Assembly (NCBI GenBank): GCA_025716815.1
Contig: JAIXMN010000009.1
Coordinates: 124,001-188,000 of the forward strand
Direction of reading: 5' to 3'
Source: Dichotomocladium elegans
Taxonomy: Eukaryota; Mucoromycota; Mucoromycetes; Mucorales; Lichtheimiaceae
DNA length: 64,000 bases
The translations under genes were made by a program, and so were the position numbers. Under the pieces are notes generated by a model. That model made no database searches. It saw only the letters and a program-made list of their open reading frames with translations, and had not been told where the DNA came from. Positions 35,011 through 47,215 of the stretch are shown in pieces (position 1 is the stretch's first letter; each line of letters opens with the position of its first letter).

Positions 35011-36829
35011 ATGTACAGAAGCCCGCAGGAACACGTACAGTACAAACCGCAAAATAGTATCACTCCCAATTCCAGGTACATTCCTACTCGTATGTTTCGA
35101 GATCATCACCAGCTGACACAACAAAATGCGATTGCTAGGTACATTCCTACACCCGCACGGTCAACGAGTTACAGCGTAAGAGGATCATGATAAAAAAATA
35201 CTGTCGGGATAACAATGGATATAAACTGATAAATTAATGCGTTTAAAGACAATGCTTGGCGACGCTTATGACACTCGCCGGGTAACAAACACAACATATA
35301 TAAAGAACAACCAGAAACTTACCAAGATGAATTTTATGTTAGTCGTACCGAGAGAGTGATGCCTCGATGTACAGCACTTACAATTTGCGCGAATCACTCG
35401 TTGATCCCATCAATGAGCGCACGGTCGGTGTCTCCCGGGAGACTTATATCGGTAAGGAGGGTGAATTCCTAACATAGAGGAAGACGCTAAACATCCGGTA
35501 CCCGCCCATGGTATTGTTTTTAATATTCTTAAAGAGCCGCAAACATCGACGATGGTGCAGTCTAAAGTTACACCGCAGAGTATTTATGGTGCACAATACC
35601 TTGGTCAACCAGCACTCGGGTACTTCTACACCGAAAGCAGTGATTCGCTGCAAAGTGAAATCAGAAACCTCCGGCCACCTTCGCATGCGATGTCACGTAT
35701 GGTGACCCCCCAGAACGAGACGACACCCATCAAAATGGAACACGCTTATGTCGAGATACCCCAGCCCTCTACGGCGGTCATTGAGCAGACCCAAAAGTCT
35801 AAAATCCATCCTCAGCCGCTGACGCCGCTTGTCATCCCGCCGTCCCCGGCGCAGTCATCCCATAGTCATTACCACCACCAAGAGTCACCACAGCAGCAGC
35901 ATCAGCAGCATCAGCAATATAACCAGCAGCAGCAACAAACTCCCGCTCCATACTCCAATTCCAACAGTGCCTCCACCCAATCCCTTATAACACCTCAAGG
36001 GTCTACCCCTCTTACTCCTTCACCGAATACTCTTTCTCCGCCTGCCAAACAGAACATGTTCACCTCGCCCACCTCGCCGAACTTCCCGCCACCCAGCACC
36101 AATCCCAGTCTGACGGAGAAGATCTCCAAGAAAGTAAATGAGGAAGAGAGCACCCTCACAGGTGTCGAAGCCCTCATTTCGGAGGGTATCCGCTATCACG
36201 AACAAGGTCAACTCGCCAAAGCGACAGAGTGTTTCCGCCAGTCGGCTGGCATGGATTCCCCTGTTGGCATGTTTCTCTACGGAGTCTCGCTACGTCACGG
36301 ATGGGTATGCTAATGTCGGTCGTTTATATTCAAGTTTAAGCTGATGTCAAAAACTTCCTTCAGGGCTGTAAACGTAATGAAAATATCGCATTTCAGTATC
36401 TTCAAAAGGCGGCAGAGCATGCCGTCATGGATCTGAATGATCTGTCAAGCAAGGTCAATACATCCGCTGTCAAGGGCGAGCTGATTATGGCTATCTACGA
36501 GCTCGGTGTGTCCTTCCGTCATGGTTGGGGTGTAAGCAATTTCATAGTATATCGCCGAAAAGTGGAAGCACCAATGCTGAATGTTGAAGGTTATATCTTT
36601 ATAGTGTCGTAAGAACAAAGAGACGGCAGCCTACTTTTTCAAGATTGCGGCTGATCTGGGCGACGCAGATGCCCAAAACGATCTTGGCCATTGCTACTAC
36701 CATGGAACGGGTGTTAAAAAAGACCACTACTTGGCTGCGAAGTATTACCGTATGGCGGACAAGCAGGGATGTGGCATCATGGGTAACTCCTGGATTTACA
36801 AGCCGAAATACGACAAACCCAAATCATAA
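35011..36829 (+). CDS. PolyQ, SEL1-repeat (HCP-like) protein, Ack1/Dsf2/Skt5-related
   Basis: Six exons (35011-35175, 35249-35281, 35343-35451, 35478-36304, 36364-36531, 36605-36829) give 508 aa. The first third is disordered and contains two copies of RYIPT. A Gln/His-rich tract (35885-35938) and a Ser/Pro/Thr-rich segment follow. The C-terminal 180 residues hold SEL1 repeats (ALISEGIRYHEQGQLAKATE, GCKRNENIAFQYLQKAAE, ELGVSFRHGWGCRKNKETA, LGHCYYHGTGVKKDHYLAAK) and end in GNSWIYKPKYDKP, a terminal block seen in fungal Ack1/Dsf2-type proteins of cell-wall and septum signalling. SEL1 repeats form a helical scaffold. Exact orthology is open. Confidence 0.85.
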
Positions 36830-38783
36830 TAACGTCTCGATATCTGCATCTGTTTTATACTTTATTTTCAAAATAAATCTCACGTAAATATAAGCAGTGC
36901 AGAGGAAGACGGGAAAGTTGAACCCCTTCTCCGCATGCTTTAACCTGTAATAACGTTTCAGTTACCTTTTCCAGCAAAGGATCGCACTTGCGCTCAAAAT
37001 GCTGCGGCTATCCCCTATCCAGAATGCCTTATCTACGAATGATGCAGAAAAACATATTTTAAGCGCATTATCGTTCCTGGTCTGTTTGAAACTCAGTGGG
37101 AGAGGACATTATACCGGCGAAAGGCACTTGAGCAGCAGGAGTTCCTTTGAAAAGCATGGCTGAGAAGATACCGCTTTCACGAGGTCTCACGGAGGATAAG
37201 ACGCAGGTTAAGGCTAGTTAACAGATCACAATTCCAGATCCGTTACATTTCGCACGCCTGCTACACGGTTTTGATTCGGAGTCGTATACGAGCACCAAAG
37301 GAGTACATTTTTTGGAGTAGAAGTACAATCAGGCGGGAGACCTATATCATGGTGAGCCATGTCAGACAGCACACGAATCGTCGGGAGTGTGAACATGTCA
37401 TCATTTGGGAGGCGGCAGAACACTTTTTCTTGCATATCGTTGCAGTACTTTTTGGTCTTGGTTTCATCTATTAAGTATACGGCACAATATATGTTATTTA
37501 TACCATGGACAAACTCATAGTGCATGGTGTTTCCGATAGCACTAATTTTCTGATCACAAACACAGTCTTATTCTCGGGCAATGGTGGTCCAATGAGTCGA
37601 GGGGGGGCATTTTGTCAATATGCTGTATCTTACGAGAAACTGGTAGGCAAAAGCTTTCAAAGTAGAAATTTATAGGATTGGGTTATTCTTAGCAGTAACA
37701 AAGGTAAAAGGTTTGATAGGTTGAAGCGACATGGGATTTGAATAGCAAAGTATCTATTGTAATCGATGGCAATTTGGATTATTGTAACTTAACCGGTTCG
37801 CAACCATCTTTTTGTAGTCCTTTGCTTTTCCCTATATGACCTTGCAGTGGTTTAGTTTCCCAAAGCTTTGATGGATGTCAACAACAAGGAAGTTTTATGG
37901 ACAGGATACAACAGTACCCTCCTGTCAATGCTCACGATGACCCATTGGCAAATATTGTTTCCATCCCGGACTGAATGCAGGGTGACATACAGTTCCTTTC
38001 CGGGTTCCCAACCGGATGTCTCAAGTTTTGCGAATGTCATAACACTGATACGGTCGGATATGAATAGTCTTATATATTTAACAGAAGAATCTTAAACAAC
38101 TGAGAAACATGCCGTTTCAAGGATGTCAGGGTCAATGATAATATGGAGGCGTTAGCTGTAATCGCCATGGATAAAATTTTTATAGGGTATCATCTATGCT
38201 TCTAAGACAAATGGTGGATCCTCAAGGTTTCTTCCTAACGACCTGCCGGATGGTGACCAGGTTGAATTCTACTATATGCACATCAAGCAATGACTCTTAA
38301 AGATCCTGCATTGTTCGGCCGGTGTTATGGAACATCAAAAATGCGTGTCACCATTGCTGGAATATGTAGTGCATATTTTGATGTTTGTATCGGTACGAAA
38401 ATCTTGATTAATCAATATTCGGGTGTTGTCAAGTTGCTACTTGCCCAACAACCATGGGCTGCCAAACTTCATCTATTGCCCATCTCTGTGATGATATCAC
38501 AGCAATGTTTTCCATTTCGGACCAAATTCTCTCCCACGCAAATTTTCTTTTCTCTTAACGATATACGTTTTCGGAAGCACAGCTCAACCCGTGCAAGGTG
38601 TAACACACTGGAATCCAATGCGAGAATAAGGCAAGGTGCACAACTCCATCCTAAGGCAAGATCCGCAGGTTCTGTACAAAGTGCTAATCAACGACATGGC
38701 TTTCCCAATCTTTAAACTATCCAGTGCAAAAGGTATCAGGGTCAAATGTGATTCTATTTTGGCGTGTAAAATGGCGTGGTTCT
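36830..38783. other. Gene-poor interval between convergent genes
   Basis: Holds the 3' ends of the SEL1-repeat gene and the ELM1-like gene. Two ORFs of 99 aa (minus, 37226-37525) and 141 aa (plus, 38290-38715) have no motif that I can recognise and poor coding character. They are not annotated as genes. Confidence 0.45.
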
Positions 38784-40392
38784 TTAAGTCTGTCGTTTGC
38801 CCGTCACTTTTTCAAGCCGCATTGTCTCAAGCTGGTGCACCACATCCTCTAAAGTCCGTTGTACCTCTAGTACCCGCCTTCCATCAGCCCAGGCCTGATG
38901 ATTGCCGAGATAACTGAAGGGGTCGGTGCTATGATCGATTTGTTTCTTACGGCTTGCGACCCTGCTCTTGTCAAGTCGGAGCTTACGAGTGATCCGTTTC
39001 TCGCGTGCCCATCGGTGGAAATGAAGCAGGTGTGATCGAGAACGGTCGCCAAATGCGACATAAACAGGTTTCCTAAAGAAAGAATGAGCGTTCCTGGTGA
39101 AAGACCATTCTCTGCCTCTTCCTTCGCTTGACACTGCAAATTACCGTCGTGACGCTGCGTGAGCAGTCGCATAATCAAGATCGGCGGTTACAACGACCCG
39201 CACAGCGTGATCAATGATATCTTGATATCTATCCATCCGCTCCTGCGCCGATTTGCTATCTACCATCGCGTCCCATACAGTAATATAATCTGCATGTTGA
39301 TCGCACACATATCGGATATTCTTTTTGACCTTTACCAAATTGTTAGCAATACACATTCGGTACAGACCTGAGGCAGACACAAGCACACACACACACATAT
39401 ATATATATATAATATACATATCCTCTCTCTCTCTCTCTCTCTCCCATGTTCCATTCTTACTTGGTCTGTCGTACTCTCCGTAAAGACTACCACAAGTTTT
39501 GTATGGAAGTGTTCCACCATCCGCTAGCATTAACGTTAATTACTTTAGTAAACTGAAATTACCCTCACGCTTACTCGTATGTTTTCCGCCAGGATATTGG
39601 CATCTTCTGAATACCACCGGCACTGAGGTGAATAGCCACCTACTACGACAGCGGTATGATCGCGCTTCGAGACATGGGGAGTTGAGATGTCTAAAAGAGG
39701 CATCTATCCGGGCGCTATGTTAGCGTCCCTTAACTCAATGATAATTTCTTTCACTACAAACATTCGTTGCGATCATGTTCTTTTGGCGCGCATACGGGCC
39801 AAGTTTTGCTAATAACCATCGTTAAAAGCAGGTCGATGCGATAGTTCTTCTGGGATGTCCAACTTACCAAGTTTAAACTGAGCTTCATATTTCGGAAGTA
39901 CGACTTGGTCAAAATACAAAAAGGGGATATTTGGGAATCCAGCATAGACTGATATGCGATATGAAGGCCGACCTCAATCATTTGAATATTGTTATTGGAA
40001 TTCTCGTTACCTGAATAGCTGTTTTGCTGCATAAGCGTCAGGCAGGCCGGGATAGCTAGTGGCGCGCTGCATACGACAAAATCCGGGTGTCCAATCCAAG
40101 TATCCTCGGTCGATAGATACCATGGGATCGCGTCAGTTTTTTGTTTGGACGATGTCCAGTCGACAATGTATCGCTGAACAATGGGAGGAAACATTTGTAA
40201 ACGTTTTGATGCCACGATCGTCTTCAGTTCTACATTGCCGAGGCGTTTTCCGAGGGCAGTACCGAGAAGTGTCGATCGTAGGCCGCCATCGGTGAGAACC
40301 CATACGCTAGGCGTTATCGACTGCTGAGATAAGAAGCGCGCGCCTGCGACAGCGGTGGATCGAATGCAAGTGGCGCGCTGCAGTAGCCACAT
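38784..40392 (-). CDS. ELM1-like (mitochondrial fission ELM1 / DUF1022 family) protein
   Basis: Seven exons (40392-40011, 39948-39868, 39808-39762, 39703-39575, 39523-39461, 39320-39145, 39072-38784) give 388 aa. The chain reads VWVLTDGG, WIGHPDFVVCSAPLAIPA, VYAGFPNIPFLYFDQVVLPK, AVVVGGYSPQCRW, LVVVFTESTTDQ, VVVTADLDYATAHAAS and KPVYVAFGDRSRSHLLHFHR, a GT-B-like fold typical of this family. Plant ELM1 recruits a dynamin to mitochondria; the fungal role is not established. The start MWLLQRATCIRS gives a basic, Ser/Ala-rich mitochondrial presequence; in-frame ATGs at 40470 and 40632 are possible alternatives. The donor of intron 3 (AAT|GTTTGT) is weak. Divergent from the BAP31-like gene. Confidence 0.8.
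39383..39443. repeat. Compound microsatellite (CA)n(TA)n...(CT)n inside an ELM1-like intron
   Basis: Three dinucleotide runs lie within the 139-nt intron between exons 5 and 6 of the minus-strand gene: CA at 39383-39398, TA to 39411, and CT at 39422-39443. Confidence 0.9.
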
Positions 40393-40641
40393 TCTGCAAG
40401 ACTTTCGACTCTGAAGAACAAAAAGGGTGCTCTCAATTATTTTTGTGCGGTTTTTAAAAAACACGGCCATGGTTAGGGCGTTGTCTTTCCAGCCCAGAAA
40501 AATGAGCGCATGAAAAATAAGAACCACATGCTTTGGTGACACGAAGGGGGAGATAGAGAAAAAAAAGTCAGTCAAAAGAATACGCCTCGGTTCGAGTTTT
40601 TTCGCTATTCTTCTTTCACGTCTTTTACCCACAATTCAACA
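40393..40641. promoter_or_regulatory. Divergent promoter of ELM1-like and BAP31-like genes
   Basis: 249 bp separate the chosen start codons. An ELM1-like frame stays open across it to 40632, so if that farther ATG were used the two coding regions would almost touch. Shared control is an inference from the spacing. Confidence 0.4.
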
Positions 40642-41847
40642 ATGACAATCTATTATACGCTCACATTTGGCATTTTGGTCATCGAGGTAAAAAAATATTC
40701 ATGGACGAATAACATGCTTGCAAAAGGGTCAGTTACTGAGTTTTCGGGCTTCATGTAGATGATCATATTCTGCATTCTTGTCGTAAGTAGTATTTAAGAT
40801 CCTTTCTTCCCGTACTCAGGCCTTTGTGACCCTACTGAAGCACACTGGACCGTCACTCATCCTTGTTTTTATCCCCAATACAAAAGCTTCCTCTTCCTTC
40901 CCGCTGGCGCAAGGCTATGCTTACTTTTGCCGCAAACTCTCCTGTGGTATGTCAATTCTTCAGCCAGCCAAGGCTTTCTTGGCGTACACGCGCGTGTGTG
41001 AGAACACGTTTCATTATCCTAAATATCTCTTGGCATATCCTATAGGCTACCAAGGCGCTTCATGTTCTCAAAGTCTCCTTCGGGTAGGTGCAGGATGCAG
41101 TGTGCGCAGAGAGGGTTTTTACCATGTTAACATAGTTATGCTTTTGTGTCAACCGTTAACGGAATTTTAGATTCATCTTTCTGCTCTTCCTCGGTAACAA
41201 GACGAGCTAAACTAAACCAAAGCAGTTGGTGGCTGACGATACTCTTACTCTTTACTTTTTCCTTGTAGACACTATCAACCGTCTCCGCCGCATCGAAGAA
41301 GGCGAAGGTGATGACAATCAGCATCATCATGACTATAGCTACGAAGCCAATCTTAAGGCCAGAAAGTTTTACGCTCAACGCAATCTTTACCTGACTGGGT
41401 TCACATTGTTTCTCTCCTTGTAAGATAACAACGGATGCATATTACGTGGGATAAATTTGACAGTGATATCTCGGTTCAGGATTCTCGAGCGTACAAGTGC
41501 TTTGATTATCCAGGTGATTCATCGCGAGGAGGAACTCCAGAATGTGAAGAACGAGGTACGAGTGTAAATCACGGTATGATAAAAAGAAGGAACTTTTTTC
41601 TCAAGATGGCGGATAGACCCATGCCGCTACCAAGAGCCATCAGGAGATTATTAGTAAAGAGGCTACTTATAAGAAGGAGATTGAGACCCTCCAGGCTGAG
41701 CTGAAACAGCTTAAACAGCAAGACCGTGATTTCGAGACCCTCAAACTCCAGGTCGCGCAGCAGGAAAAGGAGTACCAGCGTTTGGCGGACGAGCGAAACG
41801 CGCTTGAGAATGCCCAGAAGCCAGTGGAAAAACGCAAGGATATATAA
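40642..41847 (+). CDS. BAP31/Yet-like ER membrane protein
   Basis: Eight exons (40642-40686, 40759-40782, 40887-40946, 41046-41083, 41171-41193, 41269-41419, 41480-41555, 41644-41847) give 206 aa. Three membrane segments: MTIYYTLTFGILVIEMII (residues 1-25), VSFGFIFLLFLDTINRL, and NLYLTGFTLFLSLILERT, the last preceded by the family motif KARKFYAQRN. A cytosolic coiled coil follows (EIETLQAELKQLKQQDRDFE) and the protein ends KRKDI, which fits the KxKxx ER-retrieval signal. BAP31/Yet proteins escort membrane proteins out of the ER. Exons 2 (24 nt) and 5 (23 nt) are very short. Confidence 0.92.
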
Positions 41848-43778
41848 TAGAAAATAATGGCTCGAAATAGTCAGCATATGATTCATACATTGGAAAATTC
41901 TCGGCTTTGCTTAAAGTGATTCGGTTTTGCCACGTATCAGCAAATATTTCCTTATAAATAACGGGTTCTGGGTCCCCAAGATGATTTTTGAGGCAATTCT
42001 TGTCAGAGTATCGGCAAAAAGATATTCTATTGCTCTTACTGTATGTCATAAACAAAGCGAATAGTATAGCTTATGGAGAAAATTGGTTAGTTGCCTCGCT
42101 TTCACCTTTTTGAAGTGCAAAGCTGATCCAAACGGTTGACAACCGCGTTCGTTTCTTAGACACATTTGATAGGCTGATGCTCAGGATGCTTCTTATAGAA
42201 TAATATATCTCTTTTATTATGTCCGTTGCGTTCGAGCATCTTTTGCGGGAAGCAGCAAATTGCATCGAGTTTTGCTTACCTCGACTCTGTGGCCCATTAA
42301 GAGCAATGATCAGATACACACATGCGATGACACAGGATAAAGTTACATAGTTCAGCTGCAAACCACTGCATCAAGGGTAATCCAATTATCAAAACGTCAC
42401 AGACAAAGTGTGTTTGATTACGAGGGAGCAGAGAGTCCCTGTTGTTGCGCGCCCGGGGCTGCGTAATAAAACCACTACTTGTTATCAATGATAAATGAAC
42501 ATGCACTCCACAAAGAACTTGCACGCTTTCTTCTGCGTGAAAAGCTCTTTATGATATGTTTTGCTGATGAGCTGTTCTCTATAAATCAGACAAATGACCA
42601 TTCACCTCTCATGGTTATAAAGTCTATATCTTTGTTTTATCCGAGGTCTGATCTAGTACTCCATGATTGCATAAAAGGGTGATACTCTTTATATCTCAAC
42701 AATCCTTTCAACATATCCAACTAATCTGGGATCGGATATCTTTTCGTATTCATTCTTTTTCCTCTCTTTTTTTTTTTAACATATTCATATCCGTACACAT
42801 ACTGTGATGGTCTCTATAGAATTCTCACAAGCCGGGCCGTAGTTTTTCCCCGTTACGGCAGTTAACTACAGTAGCCACCTGTAAGAATAAGGAATGATGC
42901 TTCACTGATTCGGATCATCAGTATCCCGCTTTTGCAATACCCTATTACCTATTAATTTGCTCTTCATGGCCGACCACAATTGTTCAATAGGGTTGAGTTC
43001 ACGCGAATAGAATGGAATATAGTCGAATCAAAATCTTCGAGATTCGATATATTCAGAGATATCCTCAGCTGTATGAATAGGTGCATACGCACATTTGCTA
43101 GTCAGGAGATAAAATTGCATTCATTATCCCCTTTAATGCGCCCAAATATACAGAGATATTTGCCGGCAATGACTCGTATGGACGACTCTTGTTATTGGCA
43201 ATGTCGGTATCAGGGTAGTCCATCAATCACATGGCGAAGCTGCTCTGCATCAGGTATCTTGACGTGCCAGGAGTCAGAGACAGCAGGAAATCACAAGACA
43301 CCTTCCATTTTTTTGACTCCATCTCGTAAACCCTTTCTTTCGAGCGAGACGAAACGATGGATGGTACATTAATCACTCAAGGATAAAGCTGCACAATGCT
43401 TGCAATGCCTTCTCGAATTTCTGCCACACAATTTAATTGCCAATACAGTGTCGCAGACACCCATTCCCATTAATATCAATATCGACTAGTCTTGTATCTT
43501 TTTGGTCCTTAAATACATTAAGTATATGGTTTTAAAGGGAGTACATGACTTGAATGAAAGGCGTGTTCTGGACACCTACAAAAAGAGGATGCTTAACATT
43601 GCTGTGAAGAACGTTTTAATAAAGACGGTCAGCACTTTGTGTTGGACAATATCTTTGGTGATCGGGACTTGTCTCCGTGTTCGGACTCTGCAAACCCACC
43701 GTGCCCAATGTCGGGTTGAGAGCTACCCCCAAATTTAATAGACCCTTTTTCTACGACAACGCATAGAACAAAAGAACG
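41848..43778. other. Intergenic region with transposon remains
   Basis: No intact gene. It contains the decayed transposase described separately (42902-43108). Flanking sequence up to 43400 may belong to the same dead element, but I could not trace its ends or terminal inverted repeats. Confidence 0.5.
42902..43108 (-). pseudogene. Decayed Tc1/mariner-like DDE transposase fragment
   Basis: On the minus strand one frame reads APIHTAEDISEYIESR, an in-frame TGA (43028-43030), then FDYIPFYSRELNPIEQLWS and MKSKL. This is the C-terminal half of a DDE_3/Tc1-type transposase, whose usual blocks are DNAPIH and LPPYSPELNPIEQFWS. The catalytic Asp of the DNAPIH block is replaced (CAYAPIH), while the Glu of NPIE remains. 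No intact upstream half was found, so the element is dead. Confidence 0.75.
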
Positions 43779-46114
43779 ATGGAGGATGCACGGGAGGTTG
43801 CTGTAGCCAAATTAGCTGAAATCCTTAAACATCCGGACGATCTGAACACCAAAGTTGGTGCATTGGCTCGCAAGATTGCAAAGGAAAAGGCGATTATCGA
43901 TGCACAACTGAACACAGGTGTACAAACCCAGCTCGACAATGTTCAAGGCGGTTTAGAAACACTGGCGATTTCCCGGGAGAGCACTCATAAGATCAAAGAC
44001 AACATGCAACTTATCGATCGACTCTGTCTTGAGGCGCAATCGTTAATTGGGGATTTTCCTCGAATTGCAAAGGTTGCCAAGAAGAGAGAGAGAGAGGGCT
44101 CTTGCAGATAAATACCGCGTATCATCGCAATGTTCCAAGGTACTAACAGCAAGTCCTTCCTGTCCAGATATCGAGGATACACCAAAATTTTGTCGCAACA
44201 CAGCAAAAGGTGCAGGCGCTTCAAGAACTTTATCAACGTCTCAAGGATCTGGAGGACATGTTCGCGCCAATGCAGCAGGACATATTCATGTATGATAGTC
44301 CGCTGTTACATGTCCATTATCATTTGTTCAAACTCGAAGAGTTCCGTGACAAGACGATGCATCAAGCGCGTGAATCACCTCATGATGTTATCATTACTCT
44401 GAAGACCTACTTTCGACGTCTTGATGTGCTGTCGGATGATTTTACTCAATATCTGTGGCAATTAACCCGCAATTTAATCCCCCTTGTTGAACGAGATTGC
44501 GGACCCACTATCGTCAAGCTAATCAAGATCATCGAAGTTGAAGAAGAGGCGGACGAAAAGGCGTTAGCAGCCCGGCAAGCACAAACGAGTCATCAAGACT
44601 TGCATGGCCAAAAAGGATGGCGATTAGCTGAGGGCAACCCGCGCACCATCAAGTCTTACCGGGTCGAATTTTTTGAACAACTGCATCAGTCATTGGTGGA
44701 GCGATTTGCTGAACAACTAGCACCGTACCGGGAGTCAGAAGATTGGTCAGGTGCACTGGATACTACAGACTTCATCTTCAACGATCTTGAGCTAGTTTAC
44801 GACGAGATTGTCCCGAAATTCCCAAAGAAGTACAAAATCTACCCCTACTTCGTGCTCGAATATCATCGACACACCTACGAGTTCCTGAATCAGGTAGTCA
44901 CGCAAGACCTCGATGCTGGGACCATTCTACGACTTCTGCGATTTGTACGAGATTATTACTCGACTATGAGTACACGTCTCGGAGTAACCGAGGAGTTGTT
45001 GGAGCCGCAATTGCTAGATGGTCAGGAGCAGTCGCTGGTCGACGAGTATCTCAAGCTTGTGCGTACCAAGCTGGTAGAATGGACATCCAACATCATGTCG
45101 GCTGAGTCAAAGGACTTCATCCAACGAAACCAGCCACCCGAGATGTCGCCGGATGGACAATACGGCATGACCCGTGCTGTTGATATGTTCCAGATTATTA
45201 ACCAACAGATTGATGTGGCGGCTGAGGCTAATCAGGGTAAACTTCTCTATCTGGTGGTCAATGAGTGCCATAAGGTTATGAAGGATTCCCAGAGCTTCTG
45301 GAAAAAACTACTGGCATCAGAGAAGCGCTGGCAGCTGGAGGAACCTGAGACAGCGCCGGGAGGCTTCGTGGAGTATGTAATGGCCATGTCCAACGATCAG
45401 ATCAAGTGTGCAGACTTTGCGGAGGAAATTCTCAATCGCATTCTGCCAATGGTCGAGGGCAAGTATAAGGCGCAAGTGCAGGAGAAGCTCACAACTGCGG
45501 TGGATGGCTATATGCAAATTGCAGCAAGTGGTCGGGATGCATTACTGGAAGTGACGTACAATGATCTCCGGCCTGTGTTCCAAGAACTATTTACGCCGCG
45601 CTGGTACGAGCAACCGCTGATTCCGTCCGTTATTGAAACACTCAAGGACTACTGTCAAGATTTCGCGGCTCATCTCAACGAGTTCTTGTTCAACAAATTG
45701 ATCGATGACATATTGGACCGCTTCATTATGTTCTTCCTTGAGGCTATGCGCCACAAAAACGCCAAGTTTCATATGGGTGTCTGCCTCGATAAGATCCAAA
45801 AAGACGTACACATGTCATTCAACTTTTTCGCAAAGTACAAACCAATGGAAGTCCTCGAGGAACGCTTCGATGTGATTGATAAGGTCCACACGCTTCTGGA
45901 GAGCAACCGCCGAATGATCTTTGTCGATTACTACTCTTTACGTCAGGCATATCCAGATGTACCACTTGCGTTTGTAGAAGATGTCTTGAGCAAGCGCGAC
46001 GATTTGGACAAGGCCGCACTCAAGGATATCATTGAAGGGATTAAGGCCAAAGCGCGAGAATATGAGCCTGATTCAGACACGCCACCAACGATCTTCAGCA
46101 GAATCAAATGGTGA
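43779..46114 (+). CDS. SEC6: Exocyst complex subunit Sec6
   Basis: Two exons (43779-44072 and 44168-46114) give 746 aa, the usual Sec6 length. The N-terminus starts REVAVAKLAEILKHPDDLN with a coiled coil; the remainder is the long helical rod of the Sec6 family (IHQNFVATQQKVQALQELYQ, FVRDYYSTMSTRLGV, VVNECHKVMKDSQSFW, DFAAHLNEFLFNKLIDDIL, near-terminal KRDDLDKAALKDIIEGIK). Sec6 is a core subunit of the octameric exocyst that tethers secretory vesicles at growth sites. The intron donor GTTGCC is not consensus; it is chosen because it keeps the phase and the conserved IAK-ISRIHQNF junction. Functional neighbour in the window: CDC24 (polarity). Confidence 0.95.
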
Positions 46115-47215
46115 TGTTACTAGTGTATACCCCCCCTTCTTTAATGGCACTCTTCTTTACTTGCTCCTGAGAATGAAACACGTTTTACGATCAAAAAAAG
46201 CAAGCTGGGTTTGCTTTCTGACTTCGTCCGGGAAATGGTGGACGCGACATGATTGGTTAGATGACATCAGCTGGCTTATAATTTCTCAAGAGAGGGTTGG
46301 GGTTCTGACCGCAGTACTTTTTCTCTTTTTCACCTCTTTTCCTACCTCAACGGCAAGATCGCTTCCTCTTGCACACCAGTCTCTTCCTTTCTACAAAGCA
46401 GCGACAAAGCAAACACCCAAGAGCAGCCCAACTTAGCCCCGTCGAACCTTCTGGATCTTCTTAGTCATCTGTCCTCAAGATCGTCGGCCTCTATCAACAA
46501 GAACATCACCTCACCAAAAAAAGCAGCAATCTGTAAGTCATGCCCTCCTCCTTCTCTTCAAGTTCCTTCTTGGCTGGTCGTCGTCAGCTGCGAAGCTTTT
46601 TGCAACACAAGCGCATGATGGGGGCATACATGTCAATGGTGCTGTGAGAAAGAGAAAGAGAAAAAAAAAGCCCAGGTGTGTCGTGCCTTCGCAATCCTCG
46701 TTGTGGGGAGTTTTCCGCGTCTACCGAAGAAAACACCCACCCACATACGAGCCCCGCCCATGACCCTCAATTTTTTCTCCTCTCCATGAACAAGCCAGCG
46801 GATCCTGCCTTTCAACCGCCGTGTGATGATACCCTCACTTTGCTTACGTCGTGGAGATGGGTTTTGTCTCTACGTCCTCACGCAGCAACATCGCGCTTGT
46901 GGCTCAGTTCACAATCAACGAATTCAGCAAGAGCAGACATTGCTCTGCTTTGTGTGGTAGTGGTGAGAGTGGTGTGGTTGGTTCGTGACGATATGATCAT
47001 GGTGGATAGTCACCCGCAAATGGTTAAAAAATTGGAATGGATGAGCAGACGCCAGATGTTTAGACACTCTCACTGCGTAATGTGAAATGGCTTTTGCTTG
47101 CAGACGGGATACAACAAGTTGGAACGACAACAATTCACGATATGATCTGCTGACACATATCTCTCCTTTTCTCTCTCTCTCTCTCTCTCGTCGAAAAAAG
47201 ACCTCTTTTTTCACT
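46115..47215 (+). promoter_or_regulatory. Promoter and long 5' leader of the FoP/ALY-like gene
   Basis: From about 46310 the strand is C/T- and A/C-rich without ATG-driven ORFs of coding character, as in leaders of well-expressed fungal genes. A good donor (CT|GTAAGT) at 46533 and an acceptor (TTGCTTGCAG) at 47103 suggest a 571-nt leader intron, much longer than the 45-150 nt introns elsewhere in the window. A (CT)n run at 47171-47189 lies just before the start codon. No snoRNA boxes were found inside it. Confidence 0.4.

Noticed and set aside
38290..38715. 141-aa ORF on the plus strand
   Set aside because: No recognisable domain, odd composition, and it lies in the 3' flank of the ELM1-like gene; likely chance.
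42071..42361. 96-aa minus-strand ORF with a hydrophobic start
   Set aside because: Looks like a signal peptide but the rest is low-information and near a dead transposon; insufficient support.
46820..46900. Possible box C (GTGATGA) of a C/D snoRNA inside the long leader intron
   Set aside because: No CTGA box D at a sensible distance and no terminal stem.
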